A stretch of 64,000 nt of DNA from Marinimicrobium sp038419845. Its GTDB lineage: Bacteria > Pseudomonadota > Gammaproteobacteria > Pseudomonadales > Cellvibrionaceae. Position numbers and translations under genes: made by a program. The stretch is from assembly GCF_038419845.1 (NCBI RefSeq), contig NZ_JBCAQT010000008.1, positions 1 to 64,000 on the forward strand, given 5' to 3'. The notes beneath the pieces were generated by a model. It ran no database searches. It had not been told where the DNA came from and was given only the letters and a program-made list of their open reading frames with translations. Shown one piece after another: positions 10,915 through 19,275 of this stretch. Position 1 is the first letter of the stretch. Each line of letters begins with the position of its first letter.

Positions 10915-12582
10915 TCAGAGCTGTTGCAACTCAGCCAGCCGGTCGGCCAGAGCCTCGTTGTTCACAACTCCGTCGAACAGCAGCACCCGGACACCGTTGG
11001 CCGGGACCCGCAGCGTCAGTTGCCCCTCGACGTCGAACCGCTCACCACTGGCGGCGTCGTACCACTCACCTTCATTGAGCCAGCGGTCCACCGTGATACT
11101 GGTCCCCGCTTCCCCCTTGTTCAACAGAACCAGTGCGGTTTGCGCCTGATGATCGTCCTGGTAGACACGCAGGAAAGAAGCCTGATCCCCTTCGAAATCC
11201 AGATTGACCTGCAGGCCTTTTTGCAGAGCAATGGACTCCTGTCGAATGTGCGCAATCTGGCCCAGATTTTTGGCGATGGCATGGTCGCGAGCTTGTTCAA
11301 TACCCTCGGTGCCAAAGTAGTTGCGGTTGCCCTCGTGCTCTTTGGTGCCCGGCATGAAACCGATTTCCGAGCCGTAGTAAATGGATGGAATGCCGCGCGA
11401 GGTGAACAGCCAGTTGTTGGCGTTAATGTAAGCCTCGGTGTCACCATCCATCCGACGAATGTCGTGGTTCTCGTAGAAGGACACCAGCTCGTAGGGGTTG
11501 TGATAGGGCCCGTCTTCCAGGTGCAGGTAACCCTGAATATCGGCATAGTCACTGTCGGGATTTTCAAACACGGCCGTCAGGGTTTCCTGGGCCGGAAAAT
11601 CGAGCACGCTCAGGCCCCCGTTCTCCGGCTGGGTGTGTGCGCCCAGAAAGTCCGCGTCAAACACAAAGCTTTCACCGAACATGAAAAAGTCCGGGTGCTC
11701 GGCCCGAATCCGGTCGGTGAACTCTTTCCAGAAGGCGTGGGGCTTGTGGCGCAGGGTGTCGATGCGAAAGGCGGCCGCGCCCTGGTCGATCCACTGCAGA
11801 TAGGCGTCCACTACATAATCCATCACCGCCGGGTTGTCGGCATCGAACTTCCCAAGCTGGGCCAGGTCTTTCTCCCGCTCATAAAAGGCGTGCAGCGGAT
11901 TGTTCGGGTTCAGCTCCTCGGGCTCGAGGTTTTCATGGTCGGCAATCAGCTCGCCATTCGGGCCCCGCACTTCGCCAAACATGGGCTGATCCTCCGGCAT
12001 GGAGTAAGCCGGCGAGCTGTGATTGGCCACAATATCCAGCACTATCTTGAGGTCATGCTCCTCGCGCAGGCGGCGGGTAAGGTCGGCAAAGGTCAGCCCC
12101 TCGGATTCCCAGTGCTCATCTACCTTGAAAAAGTTGGTGCCCCAGTAACCATGAAAGCCGGTTTTACCGCCATCGCCGGGCTGGGCAAAGCCGACGGGAT
12201 CGCCCCCGGTAAACGCCTGGTCGGGATTGTCGACAATCGGTGAAATCCACAGCGCGGTAATACCCAGCTCGGCCAGGTAGTCGGCGTTATCCAGGATGCC
12301 CTGGAAGTCACCCCCAAGGTAGCCCACGTTGGCCTCTTTACCCTCGGGCCCGGGCATGGGCCGATCAAAGGTTGGGTGCTCACCGCCCTGATCTTCGTGG
12401 TTGTTGCCCGGATCGCCGTCCACAAAACGGTCGGTCAGCAGAAAGTAGATGGCCTCCTCGGCAAAGGCTTCCTGGGTGCCGTAGTAATGGGGACGGTCCT
12501 CTTTGCCCGGCTGCCCGGAGCAGGCGCCGAGCGTCACCAGCGTGGCGAGAACCAGAATTCGGTAGTTCATCAAACGTTTCAT
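10915..12582 (-). CDS. GH13 alpha-amylase-type lipoprotein
   Basis: A 555-residue alpha-glucan hydrolase. The N-terminus is a lipoprotein signal with lipobox LGAC (Cys21), so it should be anchored in the membrane facing the periplasm or cell surface. The GH13 barrel motifs are present: DIVANH (residues about 183-188), FRIDTLRHK with nucleophile Asp275, GES with acid/base Glu304, and ENHD with Asp374. A C-terminal beta domain follows. The start overlaps the stop of the MFS transporter gene by four bases (ATGA), so the two are translated together from the operator-controlled promoter at 14198-14226. The exact specificity (amylase, cyclodextrinase or glucanotransferase) is not resolvable by eye. 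Confidence 0.88.
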   Translation of the reverse strand: MKRLMNYRILVLATLVTLGACSGQPGKEDRPHYYGTQEAFAEEAIYFLLTDRFVDGDPGNNHEDQGGEHPTFDRPMPGPEGKEANVGYLGGDFQGILDNADYLAELGITALWISPIVDNPDQAFTGGDPVGFAQPGDGGKTGFHGYWGTNFFKVDEHWESEGLTFADLTRRLREEHDLKIVLDIVANHSSPAYSMPEDQPMFGEVRGPNGELIADHENLEPEELNPNNPLHAFYEREKDLAQLGKFDADNPAVMDYVVDAYLQWIDQGAAAFRIDTLRHKPHAFWKEFTDRIRAEHPDFFMFGESFVFDADFLGAHTQPENGGLSVLDFPAQETLTAVFENPDSDYADIQGYLHLEDGPYHNPYELVSFYENHDIRRMDGDTEAYINANNWLFTSRGIPSIYYGSEIGFMPGTKEHEGNRNYFGTEGIEQARDHAIAKNLGQIAHIRQESIALQKGLQVNLDFEGDQASFLRVYQDDHQAQTALVLLNKGEAGTSITVDRWLNEGEWYDAASGERFDVEGQLTLRVPANGVRVLLFDGVVNNEALADRLAELQQL

Positions 12583-14090
12583 GCTTCGGTTCCCTCGTCG
12601 GTTACCAGGAGAGTGGCGGCAGCGGCGATCAGGAAGGACACACCCCCGGCTACCAGAATGTAAATGGGCTCGCCATCAAACAGGACGCGCAGCATCAGCC
12701 CCAGAACGCTCACCGCAATGATCTGGGGAATCACAATAAAGAAATTGAAGATGCCCATGTACACGCCCATTTTGTGAGACGGAAGCGAGCAAGACAGAAT
12801 GGCGTAGGGTACGGACAGGATCGACGCCCAAGCAAAGCCGACGCCAACCATGGACACCATCAACCACACGGGGTCACGAATGATCACAAAGGAAATCAGG
12901 CCGGCGGCGCCGAGCCCCAGATTGATCATGTGCGCCTGCTTGCGACTGGTCCAACGTGCCAATACCGGAATGAAAAACGCAGCCAGGGCGGCAAAACCAT
13001 TGTAGGCGCCGAACAGCACGCCCACCCAGTCGGCCCCGTCGTTGTAGAGTTGGCTGCTGGTGTCACTGGTCCCGTAGTGGAACGAGGTCACTGCACTGGT
13101 CCCGTAGATCCAGAGGGAAAAGAGGGCAAACCAGGAGAAGAACTGGACCACCGCCAGCTGCGCCATGGTCCGGGGCATATGGAACAGGTCGTGTGCCACC
13201 TGATAGATGCCATTGCCGGTCCGGCCCTGCTTGAGCAGCGCGCCCGCCACCACCTGAAGAATGCCGATGACCAACACCAGCGCCGCCAACACATGCAGCT
13301 TGGGATCCAGCCCGAAGCTCTGCACCAGTAGCGCGCCCAACGCCCCGACAGCGACAAAGGCGCCGCCCCACCCTAGGTAGGAGGTCACACTGCGGGTCTC
13401 GCGCTCGGGTGGGGCCTGTGCCTTCTGCTCCTGCTGATACCGCTCGAAGGCGGCCATTTCCTCGGGGCTGTATTCCCGGGTGGTAAACACCGTCCAGAAC
13501 ACGGCCAGCAGCAGTACCGCGCCGCCCACCCAGAAGGCGTAGACCACCGAGTCCGGCACCACACCGGCGGGCGCCGTGTTACTGACACCGATCCAGTTGC
13601 TCATGATCCAGGGCATAAAGGAGGCGACAATGGCGCCCACACCGATGAAGAAACTCTGCATGGCAAAGCCGCGGGTACGCTGGCGCTCGGGCAGCATGTC
13701 ACCGACAAAGGCGCGAAAGGGCTCCATGGAGATGTTGATCGACGCATCCAGGATCCAGAGCATGCCCGCCGCGACCCAGAGCGCCGGCGAGTGGGGCATA
13801 TAGAACAGCGCCGCGCTGGCCAGAATGGCCCCCACCAGAAAATAGGGCCGACGCCGGCCCCAGCGCCGACTCCAGGTTTTGTCACTCATGTAGCCGATGA
13901 TCGGCTGAACAATCAGACCGGTCACCGGTGCTGCCAGCCAGAGAATGGCCAGGTCGTCGATGGGAGCGCCCAGAGTCTGGAAGATACGGCTGACGTTGGC
14001 ATTCTGCAGGGCAAAGCCAAACTGGATGCCGAGAAAGCCGAAACTCATGTTCCAGATCTGCCAAAAGCTGAGTTGAGGTTTTTGATTCAT
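12579..14090 (-). CDS. MFS sugar transporter of the SLC45/GPH type (maltodextrin uptake)
   Basis: This 503-residue inner-membrane carrier has twelve predicted helices. The N-terminal sequence (SFWQIWNMSFGFLGIQFGFA) and the loop motif GYMSDKTWSRRWGRRRPY are typical of the glycoside-cation symporter/SLC45 group found in TonB-dependent maltose and sucrose loci. It would bring maltose or short maltodextrins from the periplasm into the cytoplasm. I chose the ATG at 14090; a GTG three codons upstream is possible. It heads a two-gene operon with the lipoprotein amylase. The promoter (14198-14226) is divergent from that of the alpha-glucosidase, and both share one pair of operators. Confidence 0.88.
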   Translation of the reverse strand: MNQKPQLSFWQIWNMSFGFLGIQFGFALQNANVSRIFQTLGAPIDDLAILWLAAPVTGLIVQPIIGYMSDKTWSRRWGRRRPYFLVGAILASAALFYMPHSPALWVAAGMLWILDASINISMEPFRAFVGDMLPERQRTRGFAMQSFFIGVGAIVASFMPWIMSNWIGVSNTAPAGVVPDSVVYAFWVGGAVLLLAVFWTVFTTREYSPEEMAAFERYQQEQKAQAPPERETRSVTSYLGWGGAFVAVGALGALLVQSFGLDPKLHVLAALVLVIGILQVVAGALLKQGRTGNGIYQVAHDLFHMPRTMAQLAVVQFFSWFALFSLWIYGTSAVTSFHYGTSDTSSQLYNDGADWVGVLFGAYNGFAALAAFFIPVLARWTSRKQAHMINLGLGAAGLISFVIIRDPVWLMVSMVGVGFAWASILSVPYAILSCSLPSHKMGVYMGIFNFFIVIPQIIAVSVLGLMLRVLFDGEPIYILVAGGVSFLIAAAATLLVTDEGTEA

Positions 14091-14197
14091 GTTGACCACT
14101 TGTTATCCGTTATCGGGTGTTTTTAGCTTAGCATGTTCACACCCATGGAAAGAAAACCCCACAGGCCGGTAGACCCAGCACCGGGCCCACTGCGCTC

Positions 14198-14226
14198 AAA
14201 TTAAGCAAGCCGGCGCGCCGCGGCAA
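14198..14226 (-). promoter_or_regulatory. sigma70-type promoter of the transporter-amylase operon
   Basis: On the minus strand there is TTGCCG (14226-14221), a 17-bp spacer, and TAATTT (14203-14198). The -35 box begins 5 nt after the end of the operator at 14232-14245, the same geometry as at three other promoters in the locus. The predicted start is near 14191, giving a leader of about 100 nt. Confidence 0.65.
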
Positions 14227-14231
14227 TAGCC

Positions 14232-14245
14232 TGCATACGTATTCA
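14232..14245. promoter_or_regulatory. LacI-type operator, pair 1 left
   Basis: TGCATACGTATTCA, a near-perfect 14-bp inverted repeat centred on CG. It is proximal for the minus-strand transporter promoter and distal for the plus-strand alpha-glucosidase promoter. The same 14-mer recurs exactly at 16145 and 24543. Confidence 0.8.
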
Positions 14246-14291
14246 TCAGAATCTGACCCTTTTTTGATCGTTTTCCCCGCCTCTGGAGCAA

Positions 14292-14305
14292 TGCATACGT
14301 ATGTA
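14292..14305. promoter_or_regulatory. LacI-type operator, pair 1 right
   Basis: TGCATACGTATGTA, one mismatch from the perfect palindrome. Its centre is 60 bp from that of the left member. It ends 5 nt before the -35 box of the alpha-glucosidase promoter. Confidence 0.8.
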
Positions 14306-14310
14306 GTGTG

Positions 14311-14340
14311 TTGCCGCCGATTCCAGCGCTAACGTATATT
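14311..14340 (+). promoter_or_regulatory. sigma70-type promoter of the GH13_23 alpha-glucosidase gene
   Basis: TTGCCG (14311-14316), then TATATT (14335-14340) at 18 bp, or GTATAT at 17 bp. The predicted start is near 14347. The 150-nt leader contains T-rich runs and a weak AAGCC/GGCTT inverted repeat followed by T's, but no terminator as clear as those before the pullulanase. Confidence 0.65.
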
Positions 14341-14495
14341 GGTTTCAGCTTGATCGACGCCGGGCAATCACTGAAGCCCGCGCTCAAACAACGAAGACAA
14401 TAATGCTTCAAGGCTTTTTGCGATGAACTCTCTTACGACTTTTTTTGGCCCGTGCTCCAGCCGGATTCGCTCAGCATTTTTTGCGGAGGTAACCC

Positions 14496-16124
14496 ATGAA
14501 GACTAACCCCTGGTGGCGCGGTGCCGTCATTTACCAGGTCTACCCCCGCAGCCTGATGGACAGCAACGCCGATGGCATCGGCGATATCCCGGGTATTATT
14601 TCGAAGCTGGACTATATCGCCAGCCTCGGTGTGGATGCCATCTGGGTATCGCCCTTCTTCAGGTCGCCCATGAAAGATTTCGGTTATGACATCAGCGACT
14701 ATCGGGACATCGACCCCATTTTCGGCAATCTGGACGATTTCGATCGACTGATTGAACAGGCACACGCCAAGGGGATCAAGATCATCATTGATCAGGTGCT
14801 GAGCCACACGTCGGACCAGCACGCCTGGTTCGAGGAAAGCCGTCAGTGCCGCAATAACCCCAAGGCGGACTGGTACGTCTGGGCCGACCCGAAGGACGAC
14901 GGCACGCCCCCGAACAACTGGCTGTCCATTTTTGGCGGCTGCGCCTGGGAGTGGGAGCCGCGCCGCGAGCAGTACTACCTGCACAACTTTCTGAAGAGCC
15001 AACCCGACCTGAATTTTCACAACGCGGAAGTCCGCGCGGAAATTCTGGACGAAGTGGAGTTCTGGCTGAAGCGCGGCGTGGACGGCCTGCGCCTGGATGC
15101 CATCACCTTCTGCTTTCACGATCAGAAGCTGCGTGACAATCCGGCCAAGCCCAAAGAGGAGCGCAAGGGCCGGGGCTTTACCGAAGACAACCCCTACGCA
15201 TTTCAGTACCACTGGTACAACAACGATCGCCCGGAGAACCTGCAGTTTCTCGAGTCTTTGCGCAAGGTGATGGATCGCTATCCCGGATCGGTCACGCTGG
15301 GGGAAATTTCTTCCGAGGACTCTCTGGCCACCATGGCCGAATACACCCGGGGCAACAACCGGCTGCATACCACTTACAGTTTTGAATTACTGGTGGAAAA
15401 TTTCAGCACCCGCTACATCCGGGAAACGGTGGAAACCCTGGAGGCAAGCCTGGCCGAGGGCTGGCCCTGCTGGTCAATCGGCAATCACGATGTACGCCGG
15501 GTGATGTCCCGCTGGGGCGGGGAGGCAAAACCCGATGCCCTGGCCAAACTGTTCAACGCCATGATGTTATCGCTGCGCGGCAGCGTGTGCAGCTATCAGG
15601 GCGAAGAGCTCGGCCTGACCGAGGCGGAGCTGCAAAAGCACGAACTTCAGGATCCCTACGGCATCACTTTCTGGCCGCGCTTCAAAGGCCGGGACGGCTG
15701 TCGAACTCCCATGCCCTGGCAGGAAAACGCTCACAATGCCGGTTTTTCCGAGGCGGACAGCACCTGGTTGCCCATCCCCCGCGAGCATCGGCCCCGCGCG
15801 GTCGATCGACAGGACGACAACCCGGACTCGATCCTGAATGCCTATCGTACTTTCGTACTGTGGCGCCGGGATCAGCCCGCATTGCGTCTGGGAGACATTG
15901 AATTTCAGGATGCGCCGGAAGGACAGATGGTGTTTACTCGACGTCACCCAGACCAGAAGCTTCTGGTCGCCATGAACTTTACCGATCAGGCCGCCACGCT
16001 GGCACTTGACTCATTGCCAACTGGTCCGGCACAGGAGGGCCACGGTTTCACCGGAGCCAGAATCGAAGGGCAACAGCTGATTCTGCCCGCCTACAGCGCC
16101 GGCTATTTCAGTCTGGAGCTTTGA
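14496..16124 (+). CDS. cytoplasmic GH13_23 alpha-glucosidase
   Basis: A 542-residue exo-alpha-glucosidase with no signal peptide, so it acts in the cytoplasm on imported maltose or maltodextrins. It opens with WWRGAVIYQVYPRS, continues with DQVLSHTSDQH, and carries GLRLDAIT (nucleophile Asp201), GEISSEDS (acid/base Glu270) and SIGNHDVRR (Asp332). These positions and the length closely match the Halomonas HaG type of subfamily GH13_23, as far as I recall that enzyme. The start ATG follows a strong GGAGG. The gene is alone on its transcript, divergent from the transporter operon, and 268 bp upstream of the TonB receptor gene, which has its own operator pair. Confidence 0.9.
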   Translation: MKTNPWWRGAVIYQVYPRSLMDSNADGIGDIPGIISKLDYIASLGVDAIWVSPFFRSPMKDFGYDISDYRDIDPIFGNLDDFDRLIEQAHAKGIKIIIDQVLSHTSDQHAWFEESRQCRNNPKADWYVWADPKDDGTPPNNWLSIFGGCAWEWEPRREQYYLHNFLKSQPDLNFHNAEVRAEILDEVEFWLKRGVDGLRLDAITFCFHDQKLRDNPAKPKEERKGRGFTEDNPYAFQYHWYNNDRPENLQFLESLRKVMDRYPGSVTLGEISSEDSLATMAEYTRGNNRLHTTYSFELLVENFSTRYIRETVETLEASLAEGWPCWSIGNHDVRRVMSRWGGEAKPDALAKLFNAMMLSLRGSVCSYQGEELGLTEAELQKHELQDPYGITFWPRFKGRDGCRTPMPWQENAHNAGFSEADSTWLPIPREHRPRAVDRQDDNPDSILNAYRTFVLWRRDQPALRLGDIEFQDAPEGQMVFTRRHPDQKLLVAMNFTDQAATLALDSLPTGPAQEGHGFTGARIEGQQLILPAYSAGYFSLEL

Positions 16125-16144
16125 CGATGCCGGCAGATTCACTC

Positions 16145-16158
16145 TGCATACGTATTCA
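16145..16158. promoter_or_regulatory. LacI-type operator, pair 2 distal
   Basis: TGCATACGTATTCA, identical to the sites at 14232 and 24543. It starts 21 bp after the alpha-glucosidase stop codon. Confidence 0.8.
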
Positions 16159-16184
16159 ATTGATTGAGGGTGGAATACATACGT

Positions 16185-16198
16185 TGAATACGTATGCA
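16185..16198. promoter_or_regulatory. LacI-type operator, pair 2 proximal
   Basis: TGAATACGTATGCA, the reverse complement of the distal-site sequence. Its centre is 40 bp from the distal one. A further degenerate copy (AATACATACGTTGA) lies between them at about 16174-16187, overlapping the start of this site. Confidence 0.8.
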
Positions 16199-16203
16199 AT
16201 GAA

Positions 16204-16232
16204 TTGCCCACCCCTACCCGATGGGATAGCCT
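16204..16232 (+). promoter_or_regulatory. sigma70-type promoter of the TonB receptor operon
   Basis: TTGCCC (16204-16209), 17-bp spacer, TAGCCT (16227-16232). The -35 begins 5 nt after the proximal operator. The -10 is poor, which fits a promoter needing an activator. The roughly 150-nt leader includes a perfect GGCGG-CACA-CCGCC hairpin at 16251-16264. Confidence 0.55.
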
Positions 16233-16392
16233 GAAATCAAGCAGGAAATTGGCGGCACACCGCCGGAACTGGACGCTGCCTGTACCGATGATTGAGGTCA
16301 ACAGCAAACGACACTCTGAACCATCGGTCACCGGCAAAAACTTTTTACGACTCAACGCTCAACCATAATAACCTATGAAAGGGGATAGTTAG

Positions 16393-19203
16393 ATGATGAA
16401 CACCAAGAAGCTTATTTTGCCCTCCGTGATCGGCTGCCTTGCCGCCGGAATGACTGTCACTCCCGCCTATGCCCAGAATCAGGAAGCCGGCATGCTCGAG
16501 GAAGTGGTGGTTACCGGTATTCGCCGCAGCCTGACCAACGCCATCGCCATCAAAGAAGACTCATCGTCCATTGTGGAAGTGGTGTCCGCTGAAGATATCG
16601 GTAAGTTGCCCGATACCAGCATCGCCGAATCACTGGCTCGCCTGCCCGGCCTTGCCGGTGAGCGGGTCAACGGCCGGACCAGTGGCATCTCCGTTCGCGG
16701 CTTCAATGAAGACTACGTCGCCACCACCATGAACGGTCGAGAGCTGCTCGGCATCGGTGACAACCGCGGCGTTGAGTATGACCTCTACCCCTCTGAAATC
16801 ATCTCCGATGCGGTTGTTTACAAGACCATGCAGTCGGACCTGGTGAATCAGGGCCTGGGCGGTGTTGTGGATCTGCGCACCCTGCGTCCGCTGGAAAATG
16901 ATCGAATCGTCAGCATCAACGGCAATTACGAAGTCAACGGCATGGAATCTGCCAACCCGGACTATGATGACACCGGCCACCGACTGGCATTCACTTACTC
17001 CGATACCTTTGCCGCTGATACCATGGGCTTTGCGTTGACGCTCGCCACCATGGACTCTCCGAGCCAGGAAGAGAATGTGCGCGTCTGGGGCTACCCAGAG
17101 GTCGACGAAGGTTTCATCTTTGGTGGGCATGACTCCTATGTGCGTTCCGCCACCATGGAACGCGACACAGTCTCCAGTGTGTTTCAGTGGGAGCCGACGG
17201 ATGATCTGAGCATCACAGTCGACGCCCTGTATATCGACTTCCTGGAATCCAAGGTGTTCCGCGGCTTTGAAGAGGGCGGTCCGGTTTGGGGCGGCGCAAA
17301 CTACACGCCCGGCGACGTTGAAGATGGCCTGGTCATGAACGGCGTGTTTGACGGTTTCCACAGCGTCATCCGCAATGACGGGGAAGACAAAGAGGGCGAG
17401 CTGTCCACTTTCGGCTTCAACGCTGACTACCGCATCAACGACACCTGGTCGGCCGAAATCGATTTCGCCACCAGCGAATCGACCAAGGACCTGATCAACA
17501 TCGAAAGTTATTCCGGCACCGGTCGCGCCGGCACCACCCAACAGGGCGATCCCGCCGCTCGCGCCTGGCAGCAGGTATCACCCGAAGGTTTGATGTTCAG
17601 CGAACATCCCGACATTCAGATGCCCGACTATACTGATGCGTCGGCTATTCGACTGGCCGGTCCTCAGCCCTGGGGTGGCGCCATCGCCCAACGCATGGGC
17701 GGCAAAGACAACGCGCAAGACGGCTTCGTCAACTACCCGCGCTTTGAAGAAGAGCTGGACACACTGCGTCTGTCCACAACCGCCGCGCTCGAAGGCGAAT
17801 TCTTCCACGGCCTCGAGCTCGGCCTGAACTACTCCGACCGTACCAAGAGCAAGGTCAACTACGGTGCCTTCCTGGTGGCTCCCGGCTTTGACGCGGACCT
17901 GCCGCGCGAAGATCAGACCGCTCTGTCGTTCACGGATTCGGAGCTCGAGCCTTACTACGTTGGCACAACCAACCTGAGCTTCATCGGCCTGGGTGGCATG
18001 GTGGCCTACGACGGTGTGGGTATGTACCGTGACGGCGTTTACGACGAGATTGACGCTACTGAGTTTGAAACCAGCCGGCTGGGTGACACCTACGAGGTGA
18101 ACGAAGAAGTGGTGACCGCCTATGCCAAAGCGGACTTCGAGACCGGCATTCTCTCGGGTAACATCGGTGTACAGATCGTCGATACCGACCAGAGCTCGGA
18201 AGGCTTCGCCAGTGTGGCACGCGAAGATGAAGACACCGGTCTGGTCAGTGTGGTAGCGACACCGGTCAGCGGTGGTGACGACTACATCAAGGTTCTTCCC
18301 AGTCTGAACATGAACTTCCAGATGACGGAGAATCAGGTGGTCCGCTTCGCAACGGCCAAGACCATTTCCCGGGCTCGTATGGACGACATGCGCCCGAACA
18401 ACACCATCAGCTTCAGCTTCGATGACGGCCGTCGCGAAAGTGCCGATCCCGAGTTCAGCGCCTGGAGCGGCTCTGGCGGCAACCCGGACCTGCGCCCCCT
18501 GGAAGCCATTCAGACCGACCTGTCGTACGAGTACTACTTCTCCGATGACGGTTACCTCGCCGCTTCCTGGTTCTACAAGGATCTGCTCAACTGGCACATC
18601 AATCAGGACGTGATAACCGACTTTGAGCCATTTTTCATCGAAGGCTATCACGATGCGGGTGTGGACAACTTCCAGTCTTTTGAAGGGCCGACCACCTCTG
18701 TCGCCGAACTGGGTAAAGGTAAAGTGGAAGGTATTGAACTGCACGGCAGCCTGCCTTTCTATACCTTCAGCGAAGCTCTGGACGGCTTCGGCCTTGTTGC
18801 CGCGGCAACCTTCCTCGATGGCGCGGTCGAGTATGATGGCGACCGGCAGAACATTCCCGGTCTGTCCGAAGAGTCGTATCAGCTGACCTTCTACTACGAG
18901 AAGAACGGTTTCGAGTTCCGTGTCAGTGGCCGCAAGCGTGATGAGTTCCTGACCGAAAGTCGCGGCCTCAGCCTGGCGCTGACCCCGACAACGGATCAGG
19001 GTTCAGAGCTGTGGGATGCACAGATCGGCTATGACTTTGGCGCGGGCGGTTTCAACTCGCTCGAAGGTCTGAGCGTTACCCTGCAGGCCCAGAACCTGAC
19101 TGACGAAGCAACCGTTGCAGCGGAAGACGACGATCCCCGCCGGATCACGTCTTACCAGACCTTCGGTGCCAACTACCTGCTCGGTGTGAACTACCAGTTC
19201 TAA
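16393..19203 (+). CDS. TonB-dependent receptor for maltodextrins
   Basis: A 936-residue outer-membrane receptor. The signal peptide ends at AYAQ (about residue 28), followed by a TonB-box-like stretch EEVVVTGIRRSL, the plug domain (DTSIAESLARLPG, RGFNEDYVATTMNGRE) and a long beta-barrel ending in the terminal aromatic LLGVNYQF. This is the proteobacterial subfamily associated with carbohydrate loci and usually paired with a tryptophan-halogenase-like gene. Substrate import would be energised by TonB-ExbBD. GGGGA lies upstream of two adjacent ATG codons (16393 and 16396). An intrinsic terminator follows the stop directly, so downstream genes should be expressed at a lower level. Confidence 0.92.
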   Translation: MMNTKKLILPSVIGCLAAGMTVTPAYAQNQEAGMLEEVVVTGIRRSLTNAIAIKEDSSSIVEVVSAEDIGKLPDTSIAESLARLPGLAGERVNGRTSGISVRGFNEDYVATTMNGRELLGIGDNRGVEYDLYPSEIISDAVVYKTMQSDLVNQGLGGVVDLRTLRPLENDRIVSINGNYEVNGMESANPDYDDTGHRLAFTYSDTFAADTMGFALTLATMDSPSQEENVRVWGYPEVDEGFIFGGHDSYVRSATMERDTVSSVFQWEPTDDLSITVDALYIDFLESKVFRGFEEGGPVWGGANYTPGDVEDGLVMNGVFDGFHSVIRNDGEDKEGELSTFGFNADYRINDTWSAEIDFATSESTKDLINIESYSGTGRAGTTQQGDPAARAWQQVSPEGLMFSEHPDIQMPDYTDASAIRLAGPQPWGGAIAQRMGGKDNAQDGFVNYPRFEEELDTLRLSTTAALEGEFFHGLELGLNYSDRTKSKVNYGAFLVAPGFDADLPREDQTALSFTDSELEPYYVGTTNLSFIGLGGMVAYDGVGMYRDGVYDEIDATEFETSRLGDTYEVNEEVVTAYAKADFETGILSGNIGVQIVDTDQSSEGFASVAREDEDTGLVSVVATPVSGGDDYIKVLPSLNMNFQMTENQVVRFATAKTISRARMDDMRPNNTISFSFDDGRRESADPEFSAWSGSGGNPDLRPLEAIQTDLSYEYYFSDDGYLAASWFYKDLLNWHINQDVITDFEPFFIEGYHDAGVDNFQSFEGPTTSVAELGKGKVEGIELHGSLPFYTFSEALDGFGLVAAATFLDGAVEYDGDRQNIPGLSEESYQLTFYYEKNGFEFRVSGRKRDEFLTESRGLSLALTPTTDQGSELWDAQIGYDFGAGGFNSLEGLSVTLQAQNLTDEATVAAEDDDPRRITSYQTFGANYLLGVNYQF

Positions 19204-19220
19204 TCAGGGCATGAAGGAAG

Positions 19221-19260
19221 GCCCCTGCTATAGTGAGAACTTTAGCAGGGGCTTTTTTTT
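19221..19260 (+). terminator. intrinsic terminator after the TonB receptor gene
   Basis: A perfect 10-bp stem, GCCCCTGCTA with TAGCAGGGGC (19243-19252), followed by eight T's. It separates the receptor from the halogenase gene whose ribosome binding site begins only a few bases later. No promoter is obvious between, so read-through is the likely way the next three genes are transcribed. Confidence 0.88.
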
Positions 19261-19275
19261 GGCTGGAGATAAAAA